Assembly: GCF_020509005.1 (NCBI RefSeq)
Contig: NC_063024.1
Span: 682,001-746,000, forward strand
DNA: 64,000 nt
Source: Fulvia fulva
Taxonomy: Eukaryota; Ascomycota; Dothideomycetes; Mycosphaerellales; Mycosphaerellaceae
Direction of reading: 5' to 3'
Made by a program: the position numbers and the translations under genes. The notes beneath the pieces were generated by a model. The model saw only the letters and a list, made by a program, of their open reading frames with translations. It ran no database searches and had not been told where the DNA came from. Shown piece after piece: positions 54,641-64,000 of the stretch (positions are counted from its first letter, which is position 1; every line of letters begins with the position of its first letter).

Positions 54641-55884
54641 ATGGTGGTCTTCGAAGACCATGCGCCGAATGTGGCTGCTACGATCATTATCCTCTCGGCC
54701 ATATCGTTGGTGGTGTTCCCGTTGCGTGTGTACACACGGATCAGGCATCAAGCATGGGGGATGGATGACTGGTCTATGACCTTTGCCGCAGTGAGTCGCA
54801 ACATGGAGAGCATCAGGAATACTTGCTGACCGCCATGCAAGATACCTTATGCCGCCCTCAGTGTATTCTGCCTAGGGAGCTCCTTCCTAGGCGTAGGAAC
54901 GCACAAAGAGAAGCTCGACGCCCACCAGACCGAACAGGGCATGATGGTACCTCACACCCACTCCCTCCCCTCCAAGCATCCAGCTGATCGTTGATAGTGG
55001 TTCTTCTTCTTCGAAATCTTCTTCTGCATCACCATCATCCCTGTCAAGCTCAGCATCTCCTTCATGCTGATCCGCATCGCTGGCCCAAAGAAGAACTACA
55101 AATACGCCATCTACGCCATGTCCACCCTCTTCGTCGTCATGAACTTGATCTCCTTCTTCTACATCATCTTTCGCTGCGACCCCGTCAGCTTCGCCTGGGA
55201 CACCACAGTACCCGGCGGCCACTGTTTACCAGCCCAGGATCTCGCGGACATATATTACGCCGACACTGCTGTCAACATTATTACCGACTGGTTCTGCGCG
55301 CTGGCACCGATCCCGCTGCTGTGGAATTTGAAGCTTAATACGAATGCGAAGATTAGTGTTGGGTTCCTCCTGAGTCTCGGAGTCCTGGCTAGCTTGTCGG
55401 CATGCATTCGACTGAAGTATACCGTCAACCTCAACAACTCGGATGATTACCTCTACAGCGTCGGCGACGTTATGATCTGGGGCTGTGAGCTCTCCCCTCC
55501 CTCCTTACCTAATCCTCCATCCCTCTGCTAATGTTGATCCTCACAGATGCCGAAAACGGCGTCGGCTTCGTAGTCGGCTGCATCGCAACTCTCCGTCCCC
55601 TCTTCCGCAAAATGTTTCAGCTCGGCACCACAGACCACTCCAATATCAAACTTTCAGGCGGAGCCAACGGCGACCTCTACCGGGGCGGATCTTCAGGCAT
55701 GCCGCATGCTGGATCTAAGCGAGCGGCCGCGAAGACGACGATTACGAGTCAGCTAAGGAAAGGGAGCGATGGATCGAATAGCACGAGTGAGGAGTATATT
55801 TTGCAGGATACGAATGGGTCGAATATGAGGAGGGGTATGATGGGGATCCATGTTAGTCGGACGGTCATGCAGAGGAGGGATTGA
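54641..55884 (+). CDS. Rhodopsin-domain (PF20684-like) seven-span integral membrane protein
   Basis: Member of the large fungal family related to PTH11-type receptors but without a CFEM domain. Four exons: 54641-54790, 54842-54946, 54998-55484 and 55547-55884. Introns are 51, 51 and 62 nt; all phases fit. About 359 aa. Spans include ATIIILSAISLVVFPLRVY, the WGMDDW motif in loop 1, FFFEIFFCITIIPVKLSISFMLIRI, YAMSTLFVVMNLISFFYIIF, AVNIITDWFCALAPIPLLW and ISVGFLLSLGVLASLSACIR. The CDPV loop and VVGCIATLRPLF at the end of the core are typical. The cytosolic tail is basic and Ser/Gly-rich. A receptor role is only a family-based possibility. Confidence 0.87.
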
Positions 55885-56285
55885 TGCGATATCGACAGTG
55901 TATTTGACAGCAGTGGTAGGGTATTGGTATAATTGATTAACATTTTCGAAAGTTGCGGCTTTGAGTTTGGCGACCAAAGTCCAGATTTGTTGCTGATGGG
56001 TATATCTGAACCGGTGATTGCTGCTTTACTTTCGAGAGGCACTACGGTGGCTTTTGAAGGTCGCAGATCGTTTCTGATGCTGATGCTGATGGCGACCAAG
56101 CCTCAGTTGTCGCGATGAAATCTGCAAGTCTGCAAGTCCACCTGTCTGCGGCTGTGAACTTCCGAAACCAAACACGACATCTATCATGTCTCCTCAAACC
56201 CCATCACTTGCAATTCCCAGCCAGATCCGACGTTCGATCGATCTGCGGTACAGATGGACCTCATTCAGCAACAGCTCGTCCAACC
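55885..56285. other. Short spacer between convergent genes
   Basis: No gene seen. Confidence 0.4.
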
Positions 56286-56801
56286 TCACGACCCATCCAC
56301 CTTCCCCTGCTCAGCCTCCTTCACCTTCAAGTCCTCCGTCCTGAGCTGATTCCTCTTCCCCAAAATCCTGAGCGTATTCTTCTGCTCAGTCTCAGTCATC
56401 TGCTCCCAGTTCGAAATTCTCGAAAGACTGCCATCTTTGTTGACCACTAGAGGACCAAGGTGATCCATAGAGATTGAGCCTTGGCCGGACGAAAGATCGA
56501 GTTTGTGGTCTGATCCTTGGGATGGCTGGGGCAGACCGAGGGGCTGACCGTTGCTGTCGAGGAGAGGTTGGTCATCTTTGGTGGGTTGAGAGTTTGATGA
56601 CATGGTGGCGGTTGTGCTGGAGAAGCTCTTGGCGATGGGACGAGATGTTGGAGTGGGTGGGAAGAATGCGAGACGCCGGAGGGAGAGGCGCTGCATGAGG
56701 CTTTCTTGGGATATGTTCAGGAGTCCTTGTTGGTAGAGGCCGGCGAGAAGTGCCAGCAGACCGATACTGATGGAGATGATGATGGCGTATGGTAATTTCA
56801 T
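56286..56801 (-). CDS. Conserved fungal membrane-anchored small protein (171 aa)
   Basis: Starts MKLPYAIIISISIGLLALLAGLYQQGLL, a single N-terminal span or signal anchor. A basic Ser/Pro region follows, then a disordered stretch. The C-terminus GPLVVNKDGSLSRISNWEQMTETEQKNTLRILGKRNQLR is the kind of block seen in conserved fungal proteins of unknown function that close with a similar 'NWxxMTxxEQxxTLRxLxKRN' helix. Mitochondrial inner-membrane or ER placement is possible (the R-rich SLRRLAFF follows the span). An alternative internal ATG exists at MSSNSQPTKDDQ. Confidence 0.75.
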   Translation of the reverse strand: MKLPYAIIISISIGLLALLAGLYQQGLLNISQESLMQRLSLRRLAFFPPTPTSRPIAKSFSSTTATMSSNSQPTKDDQPLLDSNGQPLGLPQPSQGSDHKLDLSSGQGSISMDHLGPLVVNKDGSLSRISNWEQMTETEQKNTLRILGKRNQLRTEDLKVKEAEQGKVDGS

Positions 56802-57634
56802 GGACGAGAAAGTTCTGGAATTGTGGCGGTGGTGAAGTCAGGCTACTGGCACCCGCTCTTGTTGTGCGCTGATCAAAGTGGTGCAAGCGACGTGGTCACA
56901 GCTATGTTGGTGGATATGACAGGTGTTGCCACCTCGATGTATACCCTGATGAGACTGTTGGCATGAGATGGCAGATTCGAGAAGTGGCTGCATAAATTGC
57001 AGCATAACTCTAGCGCGAGATGTGCATGTTGTGCACATTAACCTTGTCACGATCTTTGACTTGCTGTTTCGCCATCATCACAACACCTTCTTTCTGTGAC
57101 AAGACACATCAAAAATGTCAACACCAGGAGCACAAGTCTATATCACACCGGCGATCGGTTTGGCAATATCAAGCGCGACGTGCCCCGCCAACATAAGCCA
57201 GCAGGAACCTCACCTCATTGATTGACACATTCGCGGATCAACGAGGTGCGAGGTCACGGGAGTAATCCAAATAGCTGTCGATGGACAGTATGAAGGAATC
57301 GTACGCTACCTCTTGACCAATGGCGTGCGAGTTCTATCAGCTCATATTAAGAGCGCCGTTCCACGGTGGTTCTATCACGATCAAAGCCGATCATTCAGCT
57401 TTTATTAGAACACGGATGGCCTATAGATGCTCAGCTTGGACGGTCCGATCCGCCAGTACTCGCGTAAGATTGCCTATGAGAGTTGAAGGTAGCTGTTATC
57501 AACTTACAAGGTGCACAGGTATGCCACAGACGACTTCGACTTGACGCGGGGTCGCGATGATGAATGGAGGACAACGGAAGAGTGCGCACAGGACCTTCAC
57601 AGCCTGGGATCGTATTCACTATGCTTGAGATTCA
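56802..57634. other. Intergenic stretch
   Basis: No gene recognised. The right end carries one copy of a 23-nt direct repeat (see 57621-57686). Confidence 0.4.
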
Positions 57635-57686
57635 TTATGCTTGGGCTCCACCAAAAGTCCAAGATGCTTGAGATTCAATATGCTTG
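57621..57686. repeat. Direct repeat pair at the end of the kinase-like gene
   Basis: Two copies of a 23-nt word beginning ATGCTTGAGATTCA (57621-57643 and 57664-57686), one mismatch, 43 bp apart. The left copy contains the stop codon of the minus-strand gene and the right copy lies in its last codons. Confidence 0.6.
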
Positions 57687-58504
57687 CGATCCGATGTTCC
57701 CACATTCAGATCCTCCTGCGCCTTCATCAGCCAGGTCCTGAGCTTCTTCAAAGCGGTCTCATCATTGATCCTGGCTGATGTCGAGTAGTCCTCGTCAATC
57801 CATCCTGGCGTACCTGCTGTGATAAGCTTGCATCCAAAAGGACGACAAGAACCAAAATCAATAAGATACGGCGTCTCATTCCTGTCGTCAATCATGATGT
57901 TCATCGGATTCAGATCATTGTGCGCTAGGCCGAGCATATGGAGATGCTCGAGCGCAGATCCAATTTCTACCATGAGCCTGTTAACGTCGATGTGGCGAAT
58001 CATTTTCCTGTCAAGTCGCTGGTGAAGTGTCATCTCGTGACGATCGAAGACGCGTCCGACAATTCGTCCACGCTTGGTAAGGCAACCGTGATACCGTATA
58101 ATGTTTGGATGTGGCATCCGCAGTAGAAGCTCCAGAGTCTCCACTTCCTGCAGCATAAGCTTAGGCAGTAAAGCAGTGCCAATGAAAACAATATTCAGTT
58201 CCAGTCTTTTCAGAAAGAGCCTCTCGTCTATGGGTCCCCAGAAGGTTGTGACAGTGGAAGTTGGTATCTCAGGATAAACATCGTCGTCTGGCAGACGCTG
58301 GAGGCATTCTTTGATCTCTTCTACGCTCAAGGCAGTTACCTTCGACTTCGACTTCTCAAAATATACATCGTACTCGGGCGTGAAGAAGCCGAATGACGAG
58401 AACAAATATATCGGGTTGCCATCCTCGTCGTCTTCCTCAGCAAAGGCAGTATACCGGGGTGAGAGATCTCGGAAGGAGGATATCAGTAGCTCTTGATCGG
58501 TCAT
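57635..58504 (-). CDS. Protein-kinase-like protein, fungal type
   Basis: 289 aa, starts MTDQELLISSFRDLSP. The N-terminal 80 residues are acidic and family-specific. The kinase-like core has the alphaC region EVETLELLLRMPHPNIIRYHGC and the hinge-following RVFDRHEMTLHQRL. The catalytic loop HNDLNPMNIMID has HND instead of HRD, and the metal motif is LIDFGSCRPFG. The ending GTPGWIDEDYS ... NDETALKKLRTWL is typical of small fungal kinase-like proteins that stop early in the C-lobe. A clear VAIK-type lysine is not seen (FLKRLELN is the best candidate), so activity is uncertain. The last codons overlap a direct repeat, so the C-terminus may have been altered. Confidence 0.75.
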   Translation of the reverse strand: MTDQELLISSFRDLSPRYTAFAEEDDEDGNPIYLFSSFGFFTPEYDVYFEKSKSKVTALSVEEIKECLQRLPDDDVYPEIPTSTVTTFWGPIDERLFLKRLELNIVFIGTALLPKLMLQEVETLELLLRMPHPNIIRYHGCLTKRGRIVGRVFDRHEMTLHQRLDRKMIRHIDVNRLMVEIGSALEHLHMLGLAHNDLNPMNIMIDDRNETPYLIDFGSCRPFGCKLITAGTPGWIDEDYSTSARINDETALKKLRTWLMKAQEDLNVGTSDRKHIESQASWTFGGAQA

Positions 58505-59671
58505 CTTTCACCAACAGTGTCGTGGCCAAAGGCATCGAAGGTGTAGTTGACCAGAGGTGTTGCGCCGCGGTGTCGTGCCGCGGTGCTGTCGCACGGTGCA
58601 GTATAGCTCGGCAAGAAGAATTGTGCGTCTTCTGGTACAATTTTCAAACCGATGTCATGCTGTATGGTGTAGCATAGTGACTTACATGATGATTTGAAAA
58701 GTGGGGCGGCCATGTGTAGTTCTAGCCCGGCAGAGATGAGGATGAAATCGAGCGTCGGTTGGGTTTTCGTGTACTTGACCTGGTGAAGAACTCTAGCACG
58801 TGACACATGCTCAAATGCCTAAGGCATCATTCAGCCTATCTCTGCGCTCTTTCTCAAGTGACTCACTCAATACGTCAGTTAGGTTCCATGTGGTTGTGAG
58901 CGGTGTACCACATTCCTACCTGTTCCAGATGCCGATTCTAACAGGCGGAGGACCTATCGTGGCGATGCTCTCGAGTCTGTCCAATACTCTCGTGCCATTC
59001 CAGTAGGATCCCAAAGGTCCGGTCTGTTGGCGTTCTGGAATGTAGACTTTGTACGGTTAGGGTCGGCCTTGCGATCGACACTCTACACTACTTCCGCTGC
59101 CGCTTTTGGGAGAAGCGGAAGGTCCCGCTCGTGCATCGAAGCATCCTTCATTGCGTGGCACTGTGGCTTTAGGGGACGGAGGGAGCGATCGTCGCGATCA
59201 GCGAGGGAGCTAATTCTGGGGCCGAATGCTCTTTCGTGTGCCGTGAAGTGTGACGAGTGTGACGGCTGTCTGTAGCGTGGCAGCGGTAGATGCGCGCTGT
59301 CCTTTGCGCGAATCCTTTGGGTGCCGAGACGAAGGCTTCGTTGGCTGTGGAGAGACGTATCGATTCAAAGTCATTTCAGCCCAAGGTTTGGAGTGAAAGG
59401 TAGAGTGTGTACAATATGTCTCACATTTCATTATTGTCACTGCGCATCGAAGCGCAATTCCAATACTAAATCCTCCCAGGAAATTTGCTGCTCGCAGAGA
59501 CCACGCGAGAGCCTCAAAAGCTGGCTTTATGCCGGGTATAACAGTCTCCCACAATGTCCTCCATATCTTGAACTCCATGCTAAAGGTCAATGCCTCAAGG
59601 CCTCAAGACCTCATGTCCGTAGTCTTCTAATAGTTGGTAGTCATGATCGTCGTCATAGTTCGAGTGCAATC
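58505..59671. other. Intergenic stretch with an overlapping open frame
   Basis: A minus-strand frame (58501-58806, ending DAFGHDTVGER) overlaps the kinase start as ATGA and contains a plausible peptide beginning MAAPLFKSSCKSLCYT. It could be an unspliced 5' exon of the kinase gene, but no good donor was found. The rest is spacer. Confidence 0.3.
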
Positions 59672-60708
59672 TCAGATCAATTCATCACTTCCACTCCTAC
59701 CAACCTCTTCGATGACTTGCCGTACCTCGTCCTCGCCAAACATGGGTCCCATCCCATCGCACCGTGCCATCTTCTTCAAGCGTTCACAGACCTCTCCAAT
59801 GTCGACGGCACCGGAGAGGTACAGTGGATGTGATTGTAGCAAATCCCACGTCGCGCTTGCCGAGAGGAGATTGCTATCGCTCCCGGGTGAGCTTCCATAT
59901 CTCGGTGATGTTGAATCTGATGAGAGCAGTCCATTTGCTAGTCTTGCTGCGTCCAAGTGTGGTTTAGGAGACCCCTTCGAAGGTCTATGGGAAGGCAATA
60001 AGCTTGGGTCGTCAACGAAACTGGGAGGGTGATGCGATGTGGGTGAAGAAGACGCAGTAGCGCGGAGGATCTCGTTTTCGGTTTGTGCTCTTTGCAGCAT
60101 GAGCTTTAGGCGTTCATTGTCTGACTGCAAAGATGAAGTCGTAGTGGTCAAGAGGTTGAGCTTCGCTTCTAGATCTCTGACATGTCGCTCCTTTCGTTCT
60201 CGGAATGCTCTTTGTCTGAGGTTTGGGTCAGCGAACTGTGGCTCAATATGGACAGTACATGTCATCAACTTACGCTGCTCTATTTTGTGCCTTTCTTCTC
60301 GATTGTGCTGGTGTGAGGCTATCCTTCTCTTCGCTGCTGCCTCTTCTACCATGTCCCTCGTGCTCCATGTCTACAGCTATCCCACTATCCACGGAGCCAT
60401 TTGGCCGTATTGAGAGGTGCTGCGGGGGAGGAGAAACGGATGCAGTTGGTAGCGGTGTCAGGCCTTGGCCCAGAGATGTGTCGAATTGGTAGTCGAAGTT
60501 GCTGAGCGAGAATGAACCTGAATTAAGACCTTCCATACTCTGCACATCGAAGTATCAGATCCGCTGTACTTTTATTCATGTTCTCATTACTCACAGGAGT
60601 GGCTCCAATGACCTCTCCAGTGGAAGACAGCAACCCAGCATCGCCGTAACCCATATACTGGTAAGGTTGCTGGGCGGAAGCGAAGTAATTGTAGTCCATA
60701 GCCTCCAT
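59672..60708 (-). CDS. AP-1-like bZIP transcription factor
   Basis: Exon 1 60595-60708, exon 2 60274-60539, exon 3 59672-60215, about 307 aa. Introns of 55 and 58 nt. The second splits the basic region, joining RRKAQNRAA to QRAFRERKERHVRDLEAKL, the N-x-AAQRAFR signature of the Yap1/Pap1 group. A leucine zipper follows (LNLLTTTTSSLQSDNERLKLML). The C-terminal VDIGEVCERLKKMARCDGMGPMFGEDEV holds two Cys nine residues apart. It resembles the C-terminal Cys-rich domain used for redox control and nuclear export in Yap1. There is no N-terminal Cys-rich domain. The start is Tyr/Gln-rich (MEAMDYNYFASAQQPYQYM). Nuclear regulator, probably of stress or nutrient genes; targets unknown. Confidence 0.88.
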
Positions 60709-63272
60709 AGCTACTGACGTTCGTGTGACCTGCTGATACTGCTGCCTAGTATTGTGCTATGATGTGCTTGGTGGTGCACGCAAGACACGAGCTTGAGTAA
60801 CAGGTTGGGGTCCGGACGTTGACGACACAAACAGCTGAAAGCTTTCAAGGAAGCACATGAGACGTAGGAAGGAGTCTCGACATACAAGTAGTAGCTCAGC
60901 CCTGAACTCTAGCCGACCTGTCCAAAACGTGCACCACGCAAGAGATGTGAAGGCCCGGGATGATCATCCTAGTCGGGCCCATTAGCTGCACATGCTCGCG
61001 CATGGTTGCTTGTAGGCTGTAGCCCATCGCGTCAAAGCAAGCTATGGTCCATGGAAGGGACGGACGGGTTCGACGGAGCCACACTGTTGGTGGCATAAAT
61101 CACGACAATCTGCAACCCTCGATCCTGCGGCCTGGCTGTGCTTTGGCCGCGAGAAGGAGCGTTTGCGCGAGGGGCAGCGGTCGGCGCTGCAGCTGTAGGA
61201 TTTTAGCGTGGATGGATTGAGCCTGGCCTCATCGGCGACAGGCGACAGTTCAGAGACAGTCATCAAGATAGGCCGTGCGCATGTTTTGAGTTGGCAGAGG
61301 CAATATGATGACTGCGCGAGCTCGGTGTAGTTCCGATAGCTCTGATAGGTTGCAGATGCGCAGCGGGGCGACAGTGACAGGCACAAGAGGTCGCCGGCTC
61401 GTCGCCGTCGTCGAATCCCCGGTGATACGCACGAGATGTGACGAGGCCGTGGTCGGGATGCCCTGCCACCGATAGTACCGAGAGCCAGGTAATCCTGTTG
61501 AGCTGCCAGCGCCGAACATCGCAGGACGCTGCTGTTTCCATGATGGGCACTGTTGGTTGTGTTCCGCGTTAATCGTTCTGCCGCCAAAGTCTCGCGGCAA
61601 TTGCTGTCTTAGCGCGTTAGGGTGACAGAAAATAGCCTGCGCTTGCGACAACACTAGCTGCAGATGAGTGCCAGTCAGAGTGGTGGTAGGGCGCGCTGCA
61701 TACAACAGAGTCTGTGCCAGTGTGCCTGTGTTACCTCCGTCTTTTTGGAATGGGGCCATCGTGAAGTGGAGGAGGCTTGCATGGCACCGAGTACGCCAGT
61801 CGCGATGGCTGCAGGCATCACGACAAGGCCGTGACGTACGGTAAGCATATGGCAGCAAGGGTGGTACGAGACGAGCTTCAAGTATTGGACAGCTCAATGG
61901 CACGTGGGAGATAGCGTCGGTGGGAAGTGCCGTGTTCGGCTTTCCTTTCGCGGACAAATGTACGAAGTGCTGCTTGCCAAGCAACACCGCTGAAGAGTGT
62001 CGACCTGCTTGGACAGAAGTTGAGTATGTATGGTCGCGGTCAAATCATACCTCGGATGCTGATCGACCCCATTGATGACTGGATTGAGAGACAAGATTTT
62101 GCCAAGAAGCAAGAAGCGTCTTAAGGCAATCTGACGGCGCATCGGTCCGGGGAGCGCTGAAGGGTGGTGTGGTGGCATGTGGCATGCGGAGGCCTTCAGT
62201 CAGATGATCATTGGCTAGTACCACAGGGCTGAAGTCGTGACATATTCACGACCAGTTGACTACCTTCTTCATGCGGCTGAACTGCAGTCAGCACTTGGAA
62301 TGGCACAGCCCTACAGCTCAATCTTGGGTGAAGAAGTCCCTGTTGTTCATGACGAAGCTGCTCTGGCGGCGTTTTTGATGAACGAAGAGCGGAGTACCCT
62401 GCCTCGCAAGCAGTACCACCGGAGGCTTTAGTGACTTTCCACTCCGAGTCAGCGGATTCCAGTCCCGCGTAGATCAACATCCATCGTGCAATATGAGCGG
62501 TGAGCCGAGTTCGGCAGTGTCAATTCCGCCGGGCGGTGATAGGGACGCGGGTTTAGCATCTCACCCGAAATGCGGCGATGAGAATGATGATACCGATCAT
62601 ACCAAGGTACCGTTCTGCCATTGCTATCGTTCCAGCGTCTTGCCAGGTTATCCCTCCGGAATGAACAGCACGGGTCAGCATGCCGCAAAGTCCTCGACGA
62701 GGTCACATCCGCAACATCGCTGCCGGATGTCACCCAAAATGTTCGTGAAAACAGACTGCAGCCATGTTAGGCGAACGAGCTGCACATGAGGCGCGAGAGC
62801 TTCGCGCGGGACGAACACCGCTTGTTTCACGACCGAGTACCACCCATTTCGTAGCCGCCAGATATGCGCAGTCAAGCGACTGCATGGTATTGCATGTCGT
62901 GTTTTGCCCTACACTTGGTACTCAAGATCCCTTCCATGCGCATAGAACACTTTATGCACGTGGAGAATGCAGGGACTCGTGCCAGTATGCCAGTATGCGG
63001 GGTCGAGCAGTTCCGAGCAGTGTAAGCACTGAGTAATGAGACTCCTTCTTCAGACATCAATCTGCTGCGCATTGTGTGTCCATGTGCTCGGAGCCATAGC
63101 GGGAGTCAACTGCTTCGAGATCGACACAGGAACTTTATCTTTGAAGACCCGTCGCCTGGCTAGAGGACTGTGGCAGTAGAGTGGCCAATTTGTGGGGTTG
63201 CAGACTTTGCGGATCTTCTGCCCGATAGTCCAAACGAAGATATCAGGTTGTGTCGCTGCTGCCTTACCGCTA
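60709..63272. other. 2.56-kb stretch with no supported gene
   Basis: The longest frame (minus, ending at 61250, about 245 codons) begins without an ATG and is rich in Arg, Pro, Ser and His, as shadow frames are. No domain, repeat or RNA gene was recognised. The left end is the bZIP promoter and 5' leader. Confidence 0.35.
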
Positions 63273-64000
63273 TTACCGCTCGTTCCTTGCCTCAACCAGT
63301 CCTCGCAAGCCGGTCAAGCCAATCCAGATAGCTTCTTCGGTCCGGATCGTGCGACTTCCCTGACCAAATACCAGATTGATCCAGCAATCGAACACTTCCG
63401 CTGCCTGGCTTACTCCAGCTGCCTGAAGTTCCTTGTCGGCGCGAAGTGCTGCTTCTAGCCCGGACACACCGCCGAGAATCATAATCATATGGTTCCATGT
63501 CGGCTCCACATACGCAGCGCTACCTTGCTCCGTGATAGCCTGGAGCGGACTTCCTCGCTCGCTTGTGCCAATGCTGACATCGTAGCCGCCGTCGAAGGGA
63601 CACTCGGTGAATACAGATCCAAGGGATGACGCTTGTCGGACAGCATAACCCCAATAATAGCCACCTTGCTCTCGTGGAGTATCTGGAGATACTGCCTCAC
63701 CAGTGACGATCTCAGCGTGCTGGTTGGCGGCACTCTCAGGAAGCTGCACTGTTACTCGTGTCTTCGGTTCAATCTCCTGCGGTATCAAGACCTTTGAGAC
63801 GAGTCCACAGTCGACCAGAGTGCCTGCCTCGCGGCCGTTCCTGCCAGGGCCTATCGTGATGCCCTCTCGAAATTGACACCACTCATCGCTTCGAAGATGA
63901 TGTGGCATGTCCAGACTCGGCAGCGCCCCAGCAGTCCGAAGATCAGGGTGCATAGGGAACAGAGACTTCCTCAGGTTCGGGGGCGTCTCCAGGTAGGTCA
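63273..64000 (-). CDS. SPOUT-type RNA methyltransferase (C9orf114/SPOUT1 family), partial
   Basis: The gene runs off the right edge, so the start is missing; about 242 codons are visible. Family blocks (PF02598): YLETPPNLRKSLFPMHPDLRTAGALPSLDMPHH, FREGITIGPG, LVDCGLVSKVLIPQEIEPKTRVTVQL, then YYWGYAVRQASSLGSVFTECPFDGGYDVSIGTSERG. Last comes the knot region HMIMILGGVSGLEAALRADKEL with EAIWIGLTGLRGLV at the end. The knot supplies the SAM-binding site in this superfamily. The human relative SPOUT1 is linked to centromere/spindle function and RNA methylation; the fungal role is not known to me. No break is seen in the visible part. Confidence 0.88.
   Translation of the reverse strand, partial: TYLETPPNLRKSLFPMHPDLRTAGALPSLDMPHHLRSDEWCQFREGITIGPGRNGREAGTLVDCGLVSKVLIPQEIEPKTRVTVQLPESAANQHAEIVTGEAVSPDTPREQGGYYWGYAVRQASSLGSVFTECPFDGGYDVSIGTSERGSPLQAITEQGSAAYVEPTWNHMIMILGGVSGLEAALRADKELQAAGVSQAAEVFDCWINLVFGQGSRTIRTEEAIWIGLTGLRGLVEARNER

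Noticed and set aside
61250..61987. 245-codon minus-strand frame in the gap before the methyltransferase
   Set aside because: No ATG at its start, Arg/Pro/Ser/His-rich composition typical of shadow frames, and no domain.
1..64000. tRNA, rRNA, CRISPR arrays, terminal inverted repeats of transposons, telomere repeats
   Set aside because: Scanned by eye for T-loop words, spaced repeats and TTAGGG runs; nothing convincing was seen. A tRNA or repeat finder would be decisive.

Overview
The window looks like nuclear DNA of a filamentous ascomycete (Pezizomycotina). Introns are short and mostly 49-66 nt, with GTRNGT donors, CTRAC-like branch sites and AG acceptors. The gene set fits too: PalI/Rim9, TOK1-type K+ channel, RNA-silencing RdRP, Rgd1-type F-BAR/RhoGAP, HET-domain protein, fungal rhodopsin-like membrane protein, OPT transporter and AP-1-like bZIP. 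Repeated, mutually similar introns in one gene recall the introner-like elements described in Dothideomycetes (Mycosphaerellaceae), so that class is my best guess. This placement is inference; no marker gene is present.

Layout. 0.6-6.4 kb: a small RING-finger protein, an Rgd1-like RhoGAP (minus) divergent from an FMN-binding split-barrel protein (plus), and a small disordered protein (minus). 6.9-11.9 kb: four consecutive minus-strand genes, called A-D here. Each has a signal peptide, a helical region, a membrane segment and a charged tail, and I recognise no family. 12.4-13.8 kb: an F-box-like fragment and a frame-broken minus-strand region. 14-22.3 kb: the eight-intron TOK1-like channel and a large RNA-dependent RNA polymerase. 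23-30 kb: an EGF/transmembrane protein and a disordered KEN-box protein. 31-34 kb: a 5'-truncated epoxide hydrolase head-to-head with a CPD photolyase. 35.9-38.8 kb: PalI/Rim9, whose frame stays open beyond its stop. 39-42 kb: tandem NIPSNAP genes and an acetamidase/formamidase. 43-49 kb: divergent MFS and OPT transporters and a small Cys/His protein. 50-56 kb: a second RING protein related to the first, a HET protein and a rhodopsin-like membrane protein. 56-64 kb: a conserved membrane-anchored protein, a kinase-like protein, an AP-1-like bZIP factor, a long gene-poor stretch, and a SPOUT-type RNA methyltransferase that runs off the right edge.

There is no operon logic; these are separate eukaryotic genes. 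The parts most worth a second look are the A-D tandem family with its duplicated promoter blocks, and the TOK1 gene, whose introns share sequence words with one another as if they had been copied within the gene. No transposon, CRISPR array, tRNA or rRNA was recognised. All splice sites were read by eye from GT/AG, branch site, phase and conserved protein context.
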